From NCBI GenBank assembly GCA_009923345.1, contig RFTR01000067.1:1-9301 (forward strand): a stretch of 9,301 nucleotides of DNA, written 5' to 3'. This document shows, piece after piece, positions 1-6,373 of this stretch; within the stretch, counting starts at the first letter, position 1; every line of letters starts with the position of its first letter. A program made the translations under genes and the position numbers. Under the pieces are notes generated by a model. It worked only from the letters and a program-made list of their open reading frames with translations. It was not told the DNA's origin and ran no database searches. The DNA comes from Betaproteobacteria bacterium. Its GTDB lineage: Bacteria > Pseudomonadota > Gammaproteobacteria > Burkholderiales > Burkholderiaceae_C.

Positions 1-315
1 TTCCCAGGTGGAAAGTTGGAAGCTTGTGAAACCGTTGCCCAAGCCTTACAGCGTGAACTGCACGAAGAGATCGGCATCAGCATCGAAGATTGCGTTGCTT
101 GGAAGACGGAGCAGATCGACTACCCGCACGCCTTGGTGCAGTTGAATTTTTGTAAGGTGCGGCGCTGGTCAGGTGAATTGCAAATGCGTGAAGCGCAGTT
201 GTATACATGGCAGCAATTGCCCGTGACAGTGAAACCTGTGTTGCCCGGTACCTTGCCGGTGCTGGAGTGGTTTGCACAAGAGAGAAGTTTTCTGGGTCGC
301 ACTGTCGCGGAGTGA
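1..315 (+). CDS. mutT: MutT-type Nudix hydrolase, C-terminal part (5' end outside window)
   Basis: The reading frame is open from base 1 and ends at TGA 313-315, so about 104 C-terminal codons are present. The first residues carry a complete Nudix box: a Gly-Gly-Lys, then Glu after five residues, then after seven more REL-HEE-IGI. This fits G-x5-E-x7-REU-x-EE-x-GU, whose glutamates bind the catalytic Mg2+. Aligned from memory with E. coli MutT, where FPGGK lies near residue 35, roughly 35 residues are missing upstream. Later features also fit MutT: an aromatic/acidic strand, an RRWSGEL segment and a C-terminal LPVLEWF helix. The expected role is hydrolysis of 8-oxo-dGTP and related oxidised nucleotides, cleaning the nucleotide pool. 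The gene converges on zapD. MutT as opposed to another Nudix subgroup is inferred from the alignment and the zapD/coaE neighbourhood. Confidence 0.85.
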   Translation, partial: FPGGKLEACETVAQALQRELHEEIGISIEDCVAWKTEQIDYPHALVQLNFCKVRRWSGELQMREAQLYTWQQLPVTVKPVLPGTLPVLEWFAQERSFLGRTVAE

Positions 316-324
316 GACCAGAAC

Positions 325-350
325 AACGCACGCAGTTATGCGTTTTGGTT
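325..350 (+). terminator. Weak intrinsic terminator candidate after mutT
   Basis: AACGCA (325-330) and TGCGTT (339-344) form a perfect 6-bp stem with an 8-base loop, followed by the T-rich TTGGTT. It lies 9 bases after the mutT stop, between two convergent genes. A second small hairpin, AGTGC-aa-GCACT at 370-381, lies just beyond the zapD stop. Both are short and the T tract is broken, so termination strength is uncertain. Confidence 0.35.
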
Positions 351-391
351 GGTAGCTTTTAGTAACGTGAGTGCAAGCACTAGCGAGGCAA

Positions 392-1144
392 TTAAACGCA
401 AAGCGCCATCTCAAATGGCACGTCGTCGGTGCTGTGCTGCAAACGACCGTCACCATCTTGACGCATCATGCGCACCCAAATCATCAAGCGGTTGCCGCTG
501 ATTTCTGGGATAAAACCAAGGCTTGGTTCAATCGCCACACGCATCAACATAAATCTTCCTTGCGCGAGTGATTGCTGAAACTGCCCGCCCATGGCCATCA
601 TTTTTTGGGTAGTGCCTGTGTCACGCATCAAAGACAGCAACAAGTTGACCGAAGCATTCATGGGTTGAAACGCGTTAGCCCAGCGTTGGATGTCAGATCT
701 GCGCGCGCTAGAGTCTTGGTGTTGCCACGCATGGTAGGCGGGCAAATCAAAAGAGCATGTCCCACCTGGAATGGTTACGCGGTTTCGCAAGGCCGTGAGC
801 CATTCGTTGTCCAAAATGTTTTGACCAATCTTGCCAATCGCGGTATTTAAACCAGAGAAGCAACGCTCGAGTTGCTCTAACAATTGGTCTAAGGCTTCTT
901 CTGATACGGAAGGGTTGCCGCGCAATGCAGTGAACTGTTGTTTATGGCGCTCGAGGTCTTTGAGGATGTCAGATTTCAGATCGGTGCGGCCGCCTGCTTC
1001 TACCAACTCAAACAAGGTGGTCAGTGCAAAGTGGTTGTCTATTGGGGTGTCACGTAAATTCAGCGATTCAAAACGCTTGAACAGATGCTCGAGGCGCAAA
1101 TAGGTGCGAACGCGTTCGTTGAAGGGATGTTCGTAAAGAATCAC
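392..1144 (-). CDS. zapD: Cell division protein ZapD
   Basis: The product has 250 residues, close to the 247 of E. coli ZapD (YacF). ZapD is a cytoplasmic dimer that binds the FtsZ C-terminal tail and bundles FtsZ filaments at the division ring. Family marks visible are the N-terminal YEHPFNERVRTYLRLEHLF segment, a helical Glu/Leu-rich first half, the FDLPAYHAWQ and FQPMNASVNLLLSLMR stretches in the middle, and the C-terminal DVPFEM-LC ending that nearly all members share. The start is GTG: the frame meets a stop 15 codons upstream with no ATG between, and the N terminus lines up with homologues from this codon. No clear Shine-Dalgarno sequence precedes it. The gene lies 42 bases after coaE and probably belongs to the same transcript as the last gene of the pilB-pilC-pilD-coaE block. 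Confidence 0.93.
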   Translation of the reverse strand: MILYEHPFNERVRTYLRLEHLFKRFESLNLRDTPIDNHFALTTLFELVEAGGRTDLKSDILKDLERHKQQFTALRGNPSVSEEALDQLLEQLERCFSGLNTAIGKIGQNILDNEWLTALRNRVTIPGGTCSFDLPAYHAWQHQDSSARRSDIQRWANAFQPMNASVNLLLSLMRDTGTTQKMMAMGGQFQQSLAQGRFMLMRVAIEPSLGFIPEISGNRLMIWVRMMRQDGDGRLQHSTDDVPFEMALCV

Positions 1145-1186
1145 GTGGAAAAACGAAAAGATTTGCGTCGAAAGTGACTTCCGCGA

Positions 1187-1795
1187 TCATACATTCAGTG
1201 CTAGCGCGTCTACAGCGCGCTTTAACTGCTCTAAACCAAGCCCCTCGTTGAACAAGGTGATGTCCGCCGCAGCCAATCGTTGCGCGCGCGTCGCTTGCGC
1301 GCGGATGATTTTTTGAACGGCTTCACTTGTTAAACCACTTCGCGCCATGACGCGTGCAATTTGTGTGCTTTCTAGGCAATCGACGACCAGCACCTGATCG
1401 ACCAATTTGCGCCAACGTGGGGATTCCACCAATAGAGGCACATCAAAGACCAACAGTGTGTGGCCAGCATGGATGGCCGCTTGCGCCTGCGCCTGTGTGG
1501 CCAATCCGACCAGCGGGTGGACGATTGCTTCCAGACGCAACTTGGCACTGGGGTCTGAGAAGACCAACGCGCGCATGTGCTCTCTGTCTAGTGCGCCTTC
1601 TGGAGTGACAAACTCTTTGCCGAAGGCATCGGCAATCGCTGGCATGGCAGGGCCATTAGCGGCAGTGACGCTGCGTGCAATCGCATCGGAATCGATCACT
1701 GCGGCCCCACGCGCCGTGAGCATTTTGGCGACTGTGCTCTTGCCGCTGCCAATTCCGCCTGTTAAGCCGAGTCGAAGGGGGAAACTTGCTGTCAT
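1187..1795 (-). CDS. coaE: Dephospho-CoA kinase
   Basis: This 202-residue protein phosphorylates the ribose 3'-hydroxyl of dephospho-CoA with ATP, the last step of coenzyme A synthesis, in the cytoplasm. The Walker A loop GLTGGIGSGKST is at residues 10-21. It is followed by VIDSDAIAR (33-41), which holds the conserved aspartate near the acceptor substrate. A DREHMRALVFSDP segment matches the family's CoA domain, and IIRAQATRAQRLAAADITLFNEG near the C terminus matches the lid and the closing strand. The length is normal. The ATG overlaps the pilD stop as ATGA (1792-1795), so translation is probably coupled. Placement directly after prepilin peptidase is the common arrangement in beta- and gammaproteobacteria. 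Confidence 0.96.
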   Translation of the reverse strand: MTASFPLRLGLTGGIGSGKSTVAKMLTARGAAVIDSDAIARSVTAANGPAMPAIADAFGKEFVTPEGALDREHMRALVFSDPSAKLRLEAIVHPLVGLATQAQAQAAIHAGHTLLVFDVPLLVESPRWRKLVDQVLVVDCLESTQIARVMARSGLTSEAVQKIIRAQATRAQRLAAADITLFNEGLGLEQLKRAVDALALNV

Positions 1796-2583
1796 AGCAA
1801 CCAGTTTATGTAAAAAAACACATCCGCCTCGCCCAAAAATGCTTGCACTGCACCCGCTGACGCTAAAAAAGGGCCAAAGGGCACATAGCCACCTCGCTCC
1901 AATCGTTGGGTCGATTGCAACCAGACACCCACCAACGCCCCGCTCACGCTAGCCATCAGCACCAAAGGTATCAATGCAAACGGACCTAGCCATGCCCCAA
2001 GCGCAGCCAGCAATTTAAAGTCACCCGCGCCCATACCCACTTTGCCGGTGAGTCTTTCAAAGACGGTGGCGACCAACCAAAGTGACCCATAGCCTGCTAC
2101 AGCACCCCAAACAGCGTGTTGCAAAGTAATGTCTATAAAGTTCAAGCTACTTGCTGATAGACCAAGCCACAGCAAGGCTTGCGTCAAGGCATCGGGCAGG
2201 TATGTGGTTTGCCAATCGATCACAGACAAGGCGAGCAAGAGGCTCAAGCCAATCGCCCAAAAAAAGGCCGTAGCTTGTATGCCCCAATGCCAAGTGCACA
2301 AGAGCCACAGACAAGCGTTGGTCAATTCGACGCATGGATATTGCCATTGGATAGGCGCTTGGCAAAAACCACAACGTCGTTTGAGCAAGACATAACTAAG
2401 CAAGGGGATGTTGTGCCAAATTTTGAGCGGCGTTTTGCAACTGGGGCAATGCGAAGACGGTTGGCTGAGAGATTCGTCGCTCTTCCCCTCCAGCATACGT
2501 GGTAGCCGATAGATCACGACATTTAAAAAACTACCTATCGCCAGTCCTAAGGCCAGTATCAGTAAGACCTCTAGCGCGCTCAT
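1792..2583 (-). CDS. pilD: Prepilin peptidase / N-methyltransferase (A24 family)
   Basis: This 263-residue polytopic inner-membrane aspartyl protease cleaves the short leader of prepilins or pseudopilins and N-methylates the new first residue. The N-terminal GSFLNVVIYRLPRM (17-30) leads into the cytoplasmic methylase region with the zinc-type cysteines C46, C49, C71 and C74. The protease half has the two catalytic aspartates, D123 in IDWQTTYLPD and D188 in GMGAGDFK, then GAWLG and PFGPFL. About eight hydrophobic segments follow the usual pattern. The ATG at 2583 overlaps the pilC stop by 4 bases, and the stop overlaps the coaE start, so it sits mid-operon. All catalytic residues are intact, so it should be active even though its partner genes are short. 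The symbol follows the pil context; gspO would be equally valid by sequence. Confidence 0.95.
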   Translation of the reverse strand: MSALEVLLILALGLAIGSFLNVVIYRLPRMLEGKSDESLSQPSSHCPSCKTPLKIWHNIPLLSYVLLKRRCGFCQAPIQWQYPCVELTNACLWLLCTWHWGIQATAFFWAIGLSLLLALSVIDWQTTYLPDALTQALLWLGLSASSLNFIDITLQHAVWGAVAGYGSLWLVATVFERLTGKVGMGAGDFKLLAALGAWLGPFALIPLVLMASVSGALVGVWLQSTQRLERGGYVPFGPFLASAGAVQAFLGEADVFFYINWLL

Positions 2584-3611
2584 ACAACGTTTCCTAATTC
2601 AAAAATTGGCAAATACAAGGCCACCACCATCATGCCGACGATCAACCCAAGCGCGCTGATCAGCAGGGGTTCCATCAGGCTCGATAAACGCGCCACGCTT
2701 GCTTCCACCTCGGCCTCAAAGTGCTCGGCGGTTTTGCTGAGCATGTGTTCTAGAGTGCCAGACTCTTCGCCGATCGCAACCATATGCACCACCCAAGGGG
2801 TAAAAAGGTGTTCGACACTGGAAATGGCTTTTGCCATCGAGCGACCACGCATCAAGTGGCTGCGCATCAGTTCGCTGGCGTTGGCATAGAGGATGTTGCC
2901 TGTGACGCCTTTCACCGCAGCCATGGCCTCGTTCAATGGCATGCCCGTGGCAAACAAGGTAGATACGGTTCGACTCCAGCGCGCTATGCAGGCTTGGCGT
3001 ACCAACAAGCCAACGACAGGAAGACCCAACACAAAGGCGTGCAAAGGCTTTTGCCATTGGGTGGTAGATTGAAGAAGTTTTTGACAGAGCCACACGCTAG
3101 GTAAGAGAGCGGTAATCACCCAAACACCATATTGAACACATGCATGGCTGAGAGTGATCACGCCGCGTGTGAGCGCAGGTAACTCAGCATCAAAGGCGGC
3201 AAACGTGTTTTCGAACGCGGGCACCACATAGGTGAACAACAGCAACATAACGGACAAGGCTATCACGAGCACTGCTATGGGGTAGGCCATGGCAGCACGG
3301 ATGCTGCGTTGCAGTTTTTCAGTTTTTTCGCGGTGCTCTGCTAAGCGCTCGAGCATGGTCTCCAGCATGCCCGCTGCCTCCCCAGCTGCGACGACATCAC
3401 AATAGACGTTGCCAAATTCGACGTGTCTGCGCAGCGACAGATGTAAGGCCGAGCCACCCTCAATTCGCCGTCGAATAGCGCGCACGACGTTTTTAGCTCT
3501 GCCAGCAGGCATCCCTTTGATGACGATGTCTAAAGCCTGCAGCAAAGCCACACCAGAATGTAGCAAAGTAGCCATTTGCCGAGTGAATTGCGTGATTTCT
3601 TGGCTACGCAT
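2580..3611 (-). CDS. pilC: Type II secretion / type IV pilus inner-membrane platform protein (PilC/GspF), N-terminally short
   Basis: The product has 343 residues against about 400 for typical PilC/GspF. It carries both T2SSF domains. The first begins at FTRQMATLLHSGVALLQALDI (9-29) with GEAAGMLETMLERLAEH (77-93). The second begins at RWSRTVSTLFATGMPLNEAM (211-230) with GEESGTLEHMLSKTAEHFE (281-299). Membrane segments are seen at about 107-130, 162-180 and 312-336. The platform protein couples the assembly ATPase to pilin insertion. Missing is the N-terminal region of about 60 residues that normally precedes the first domain. An in-frame TAA lies only two codons before the ATG, so a longer in-frame start is impossible. 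The ATG overlaps the end of pilB by 8 bases and the stop overlaps pilD by 4. Family assignment is firm; the exact machine served (pilus, pseudopilus or DNA uptake) is not shown. Confidence 0.9.
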   Translation of the reverse strand: MRSQEITQFTRQMATLLHSGVALLQALDIVIKGMPAGRAKNVVRAIRRRIEGGSALHLSLRRHVEFGNVYCDVVAAGEAAGMLETMLERLAEHREKTEKLQRSIRAAMAYPIAVLVIALSVMLLLFTYVVPAFENTFAAFDAELPALTRGVITLSHACVQYGVWVITALLPSVWLCQKLLQSTTQWQKPLHAFVLGLPVVGLLVRQACIARWSRTVSTLFATGMPLNEAMAAVKGVTGNILYANASELMRSHLMRGRSMAKAISSVEHLFTPWVVHMVAIGEESGTLEHMLSKTAEHFEAEVEASVARLSSLMEPLLISALGLIVGMMVVALYLPIFELGNVV

Positions 3612-4752
3612 CGGGAGTTAGGGCCAAAACCTCATGCGCCGACGTCATGCCTTGTAAGACCTTGCGCCATCCGGCTTCTCGTAAGCTGCGCATGCCTTCT
3701 TGCTGTGCTTGTGTTTTTATGCGGATTGCGTCGCCGTCTTGCAATATCAATTGCTGCAGGGACGCGGAGATGGGCATAACTTGGTAGATGCCGACGCGGC
3801 CTTTGTAGCCCGCATTGCACATCGCGCAACCTCCAGCTTGATAAACCACTGGCGATTCTGCAGAGGGTTTTTTGCAGTGAACGCACAGACGCCGCACCAA
3901 TCGCTGTGCGATAACCATGTGGACGCTAGATGCCACTTGAAATGGTGCGATGCCCATGTGGCGTAAGCGCTCTAGGGTGCTCGGCGCATCATTGGTGTGC
4001 AAGGTCGATAGAACCAAATGCCCCGTATGGGCTGCTTGGATTGCGATTTCAGCGGTCTCGGTATCTCGAATCTCACCCACCATAATCACATCGGGGTCCT
4101 GCCGCAACAGTGCGCGAAGTGCGCTCGCAAATGTCAACCCAGCGCGCTCATGGATGCTGACTTGATTAGCGCCAGGTAAATAAATTTCACACGGATCTTC
4201 CACGCAAGAAACATTGATATCTTCGCGGTTGAGGTGCTCGAGGCAGCTGTAAAGCGACAGCGTTTTGCCTGAACCTGTAGGCCCTGTTACCAAAACCATG
4301 CCGTGGGGACGTGAGATGGCTTTTATTAAAAGTGCTTCGTCCTCTGCGTCAAAACCCAAGTCGGCGAGCGTTGGCCGCTCTTGGTTGAATTTGAGCAAGC
4401 GCAAGACCATTTTTTCTCCATGCACAGTGGGCAAGGAGCTGACCCGTATATCGACGGTTTGGTTTTTGTACGTGTATTGCAGGCGACCATCTTGCGGCAG
4501 GCGTTTTTCGGCGATATCGATTCGTGCCAGCACTTTGATGCGCGAGACTATGGCGTCTCGCACGGACAGAGTTGGTTGGGCCGCCACCTGCAAGCGCCCA
4601 TCTATTCGAAAACGCACCCGAAACGATGAGGCGCCAGATTCAACATGGACGTCAGACGCGCCCAATTCCAGCGCGCGTTGTAATAACGCCTCTAATTGTT
4701 GGACCGCGCCACCTTGGTGGGAAGCGGTAACCAGGCTGGGGATATTGGCCAC
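3604..4752 (-). CDS. pilB: Type IV pilus / type II secretion assembly ATPase (PilB/GspE family), short form
   Basis: This 382-residue secretion ATPase probably works as a hexamer at the inner membrane, powering pilin or pseudopilin assembly through PilC. Visible motifs are ASDVHVES (32-39) and PQDGR (86-90) in the N2 domain, Walker A GPTGSGKT (157-164), the Asp-box region VSCVEDPCEI (181-190), Walker B LLRQDPDVIMVGEIRD (215-230) with E227, and the His box HTGHLVLSTLHTNDA (242-256). The zinc cysteines C290, C293, C309 and C312 precede GYKGRVGIYQVMP, marking PilB/GspE as opposed to PilT. Canonical PilB is about 570 residues; the whole N1 (MshEN/T2SSE_N-type) region is absent. The GTG start is forced by an in-frame TAA five codons upstream, and no ribosome site is evident. 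It begins the minus-strand operon and abuts the A+T-rich accessory region. Confidence 0.9.
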   Translation of the reverse strand: MANIPSLVTASHQGGAVQQLEALLQRALELGASDVHVESGASSFRVRFRIDGRLQVAAQPTLSVRDAIVSRIKVLARIDIAEKRLPQDGRLQYTYKNQTVDIRVSSLPTVHGEKMVLRLLKFNQERPTLADLGFDAEDEALLIKAISRPHGMVLVTGPTGSGKTLSLYSCLEHLNREDINVSCVEDPCEIYLPGANQVSIHERAGLTFASALRALLRQDPDVIMVGEIRDTETAEIAIQAAHTGHLVLSTLHTNDAPSTLERLRHMGIAPFQVASSVHMVIAQRLVRRLCVHCKKPSAESPVVYQAGGCAMCNAGYKGRVGIYQVMPISASLQQLILQDGDAIRIKTQAQQEGMRSLREAGWRKVLQGMTSAHEVLALTPDA

Positions 4753-4888
4753 GTTATTTATAAATTAAAAATAAATTGTGAGAATATTTATCACCTTACT
4801 GTTTTAGCGCTACTCAAAAACATTTAAATATTCACTTTTAAGGAGAAATACAATCAATTTCTCTGGCTATGTGCCGATATATACCAAT
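4753..4888. promoter_or_regulatory. A+T-rich divergent intergenic region with candidate operator
   Basis: This is the divergent spacer between pilB (minus) and the adhesin-like gene (plus). An imperfect dyad, GTGAGAATATTTATCAC (4778-4794), has six of eight symmetric pairs and could bind a dimeric regulator. On the minus strand TATAAA (4762-4757) with TTCTCA (4784-4779), spacing 16, is a promoter candidate, but its start point would fall almost on the pilB GTG. On the plus strand a strong Shine-Dalgarno-like AAGGAG (4840-4845) lies too far from any usual start codon. No clear plus-strand promoter pair was found. Confidence 0.3.
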
Positions 4889-5350
4889 ATGCACAAATTT
4901 ATCGCCCTTATCCTTTTAACCCTTGCAAGCGTTTCCGCGCCCGCCGCTTGGGTTTTGATGGACGATAACTACGGCAATGCGGACGAATACTTTGACCCTT
5001 CAATCAAGAGCAAAGGAAGTTTGTCGACCATTCGTACGTTTATGGTGCTGCCTATTCGTGCTCAGGTACCTGTTTATGACCCCAGCTCTGAGCCCAAAGT
5101 AAAACTCAAACTCTATAACTCTGAGTTGTCGGTATATGACGTCGATTGCAAAAAACGAACAATCCGTTTGACCAGCCGCAGCTTTTATTTAGACCGCGAC
5201 GCCAAAATCCTGATGGTGACCCATGGCTACAAAGACACCTTTATTCAAGAGAGTAATTCCAGATTCGCCCAACAATTCCAGGTGACAACCGTAGCGCCTG
5301 AATTTCCTAAATCCGTCAAAATGCTTACCTTGGCCTGCAAACTTTATTAG
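4889..5350 (+). CDS. Secreted protein resembling the surface-adhesin protein E family
   Basis: From ATG 4889 the product has 153 residues. It begins with a typical Sec signal peptide: MHK, a hydrophobic run FIALILLTLASVS, then APAA with likely cleavage before W21. The mature part has the pattern I associate with the Adhesin_E domain (Haemophilus protein E): a first Trp, an aspartate/tyrosine stretch with YFDPSIK, a beta-rich middle, DVDCKKR around C87, an aromatic SRSFYLD, and a closing LACKLY with C150. The two cysteines probably form one disulfide. It would lie in the periplasm or on the cell surface; adhesion is only a family inference. A GTG at 4871 would add six residues, and neither start has a good ribosome site. 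The next gene follows after 20 bases. Codon use is more A+T-rich than in the flanking core genes. Confidence 0.6.
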   Translation: MHKFIALILLTLASVSAPAAWVLMDDNYGNADEYFDPSIKSKGSLSTIRTFMVLPIRAQVPVYDPSSEPKVKLKLYNSELSVYDVDCKKRTIRLTSRSFYLDRDAKILMVTHGYKDTFIQESNSRFAQQFQVTTVAPEFPKSVKMLTLACKLY

Positions 5351-5370
5351 ACCAATTAAAAAGAATATAT

Positions 5371-5808
5371 ATGACCGAAACAATTGAACAAACTTCCAAC
5401 ATAGATGCAGGCAAGGTGAAAGCTGCTAAAACAGGTAGCGCGCCCTCTGACAGCTCTGCGCCCCCATCTGCTGCGCCTGCCGCTATTACGCCAGAATCGT
5501 CAAATCAAACAGAAGACTCGCCTGACGACGACCTAGGGGTATTGATTCAAAAGGTGAAGACGACCATATCCACCAGTTTGGACGACCAATCCTTCGACAA
5601 AGAATTGCGCAAACATATTAAAAAAATAAAAGGATGGGAAGCTTGGTCGGAGCATGCCAAGTCGGCTTTTGCCCATATGTGGGCGGCCCAATTACTTCAC
5701 AACAAGGCGGTAGATATTAAAAAAGACAATAAGATGGACTTCACCCCCGTGACGGGAGATTCTTATAAAAAACTGGTGCGTTCATTAACCCATCGCGTGC
5801 GTTTTTGA
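5371..5808 (+). CDS. Hypothetical protein, disordered N terminus and charged helical C terminus
   Basis: I do not recognise this 145-residue protein. Residues 1-55 are rich in Ser, Ala, Pro, Thr, Glu and Asp and look disordered, ending in a TEDSPDDD acidic patch. Residues 56-145 look folded and helical, with LGVLIQKVKTTISTSL, a lysine-rich KELRKHIKKIKGWEAW (78-93), a Trp-containing AHMWAAQLLHNKAV, and a basic end KKLVRSLTHRVRF. There is no signal peptide, no membrane segment and no cysteine, so it is probably cytoplasmic. An acidic tail joined to a basic domain could suit nucleic-acid or protein binding, but that is a guess. It starts 20 bases after the adhesin-like gene with only a weak AAAGAA upstream, so the two may share a transcript. 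Expression is plausible from gene-like spacing and an intact frame, but not proven. Confidence 0.6.
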   Translation: MTETIEQTSNIDAGKVKAAKTGSAPSDSSAPPSAAPAAITPESSNQTEDSPDDDLGVLIQKVKTTISTSLDDQSFDKELRKHIKKIKGWEAWSEHAKSAFAHMWAAQLLHNKAVDIKKDNKMDFTPVTGDSYKKLVRSLTHRVRF

Positions 5809-5854
5809 GTAAATATTAATAATATTGATACTTATACTCAATATAAATGCGAGA

Positions 5855-5883
5855 TTGAATATTGTTCTAATTAAATATATAAT
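5855..5883 (+). promoter_or_regulatory. Sigma70-type promoter for the H-NS-like gene
   Basis: TTGAAT (5855-5860) and a perfect TATAAT (5878-5883) are separated by 17 bases. The expected start point is near 5890, giving a leader of about 25 bases that contains the ribosome site GGGGAG (5903-5908), six bases before the ATG. The surrounding DNA is extremely A+T-rich and contains small dyads (AATATTA-A-TAATATT at 5812-5826; TAAT-T-ATTA at 5894-5902), as expected where an H-NS-type protein could bind its own promoter. Autoregulation is inferred. Confidence 0.7.
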
Positions 5884-5914
5884 GCCGTGTCATTAATTAT
5901 TAGGGGAGTATTCC

Positions 5915-6292
5915 ATGGCACGTAATACCGTCGCAAGCCAACTAGCCGCATTGCGTAAACAACGCGACTTAATCGCAAAAAAAGAACAAGCTCTATTGAG
6001 CAAATCTCACGACAAAGTATTGACCAAGATTGTCCAAATGGCGAAAGAGGCCGGCCTAACCGCTAGCGATATCTCCAAAGCCTTGGGTTCTAGCAAGGCA
6101 ACCAAAGCTGCCAAGGGCCCAAAAGCACCAAAGGCTTCTAAAAAAGGCACTTTGGCTGGTAAAAAAGTCGCTCCCAAATACCGTAACCCAGCCAATGCTG
6201 AGCAAACTTGGACAGGCCGTGGCGTATCCCCAACTTGGGTGCAAGAGTTGAAAACTGCCGGCACATTAGATACAGCCCTTATCGCCCCTTGA
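5915..6292 (+). CDS. H-NS family nucleoid-associated protein
   Basis: This 125-residue protein has the H-NS layout of betaproteobacteria. An N-terminal coiled-coil oligomerisation region (about 5-48, RKQRDLIAKKEQALLSK) is followed by a long Lys/Ala/Pro linker (about 60-84, KATKAAKGPKAPKASKK). The C-terminal DNA-binding domain is KVAPKYRNP-...-TWTGRGVSPTWVQEL (84-112). Such proteins bind A+T-rich DNA in the minor groove, bridge it and silence horizontally acquired genes. The groove-contacting loop reads R102-G103-V104, where E. coli H-NS has Q-G-R and many relatives have R-G-R, so the last arginine is absent. The very basic AK-rich linker resembles histone-H1-like tails. The ATG has a good ribosome site (GGGGAG, spacing 6). 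The gene has its own promoter upstream and an intrinsic terminator downstream, so it is likely monocistronic. Confidence 0.9.
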   Translation: MARNTVASQLAALRKQRDLIAKKEQALLSKSHDKVLTKIVQMAKEAGLTASDISKALGSSKATKAAKGPKAPKASKKGTLAGKKVAPKYRNPANAEQTWTGRGVSPTWVQELKTAGTLDTALIAP

Positions 6293-6344
6293 TACACCTA
6301 TCGACCCTTGCCGCTACGCCCTATAAAGAGGGGCTCAGTTTCAT

Positions 6345-6373
6345 TCGACAGGTACACCAAAGCCACCCATAAT
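6345..6373 (+). promoter_or_regulatory. Candidate promoter whose -10 lies in the terminator loop
   Basis: TCGACA (6345-6350, five of six to TTGACA) and CATAAT (6368-6373, five of six to TATAAT) are 17 bases apart. The -10 occupies the loop of the H-NS gene terminator. A transcript would start near 6380, past the left arm of the hairpin, and run directly into the small secreted-protein gene at 6408. This explains how that gene could be expressed just behind a terminator. It is predicted from sequence match only. Confidence 0.45.

Noticed and set aside
169..456. Minus-strand frame across the mutT/zapD junction considered as a displaced yacG
   Set aside because: It lacks the paired CxxC zinc motifs of YacG and overlaps both real genes.
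1407..1952. A 181-codon + strand frame opposite coaE and the end of pilD
   Set aside because: It is antisense to conserved genes with intact motifs and shows no family features of its own.
4777..4795. CRP- or FNR-type binding site
   Set aside because: The GTGA and TCAC arms are nine bases apart, not the six of CRP, and the FNR arms TTGAT/ATCAA are not present.
4869..4919. A 16-codon upstream reading frame (ATG 4869) as a leader peptide
   Set aside because: It is 23 bases from the AAGGAG, overlaps the adhesin-like start in another frame, and has no attenuation structure after it.
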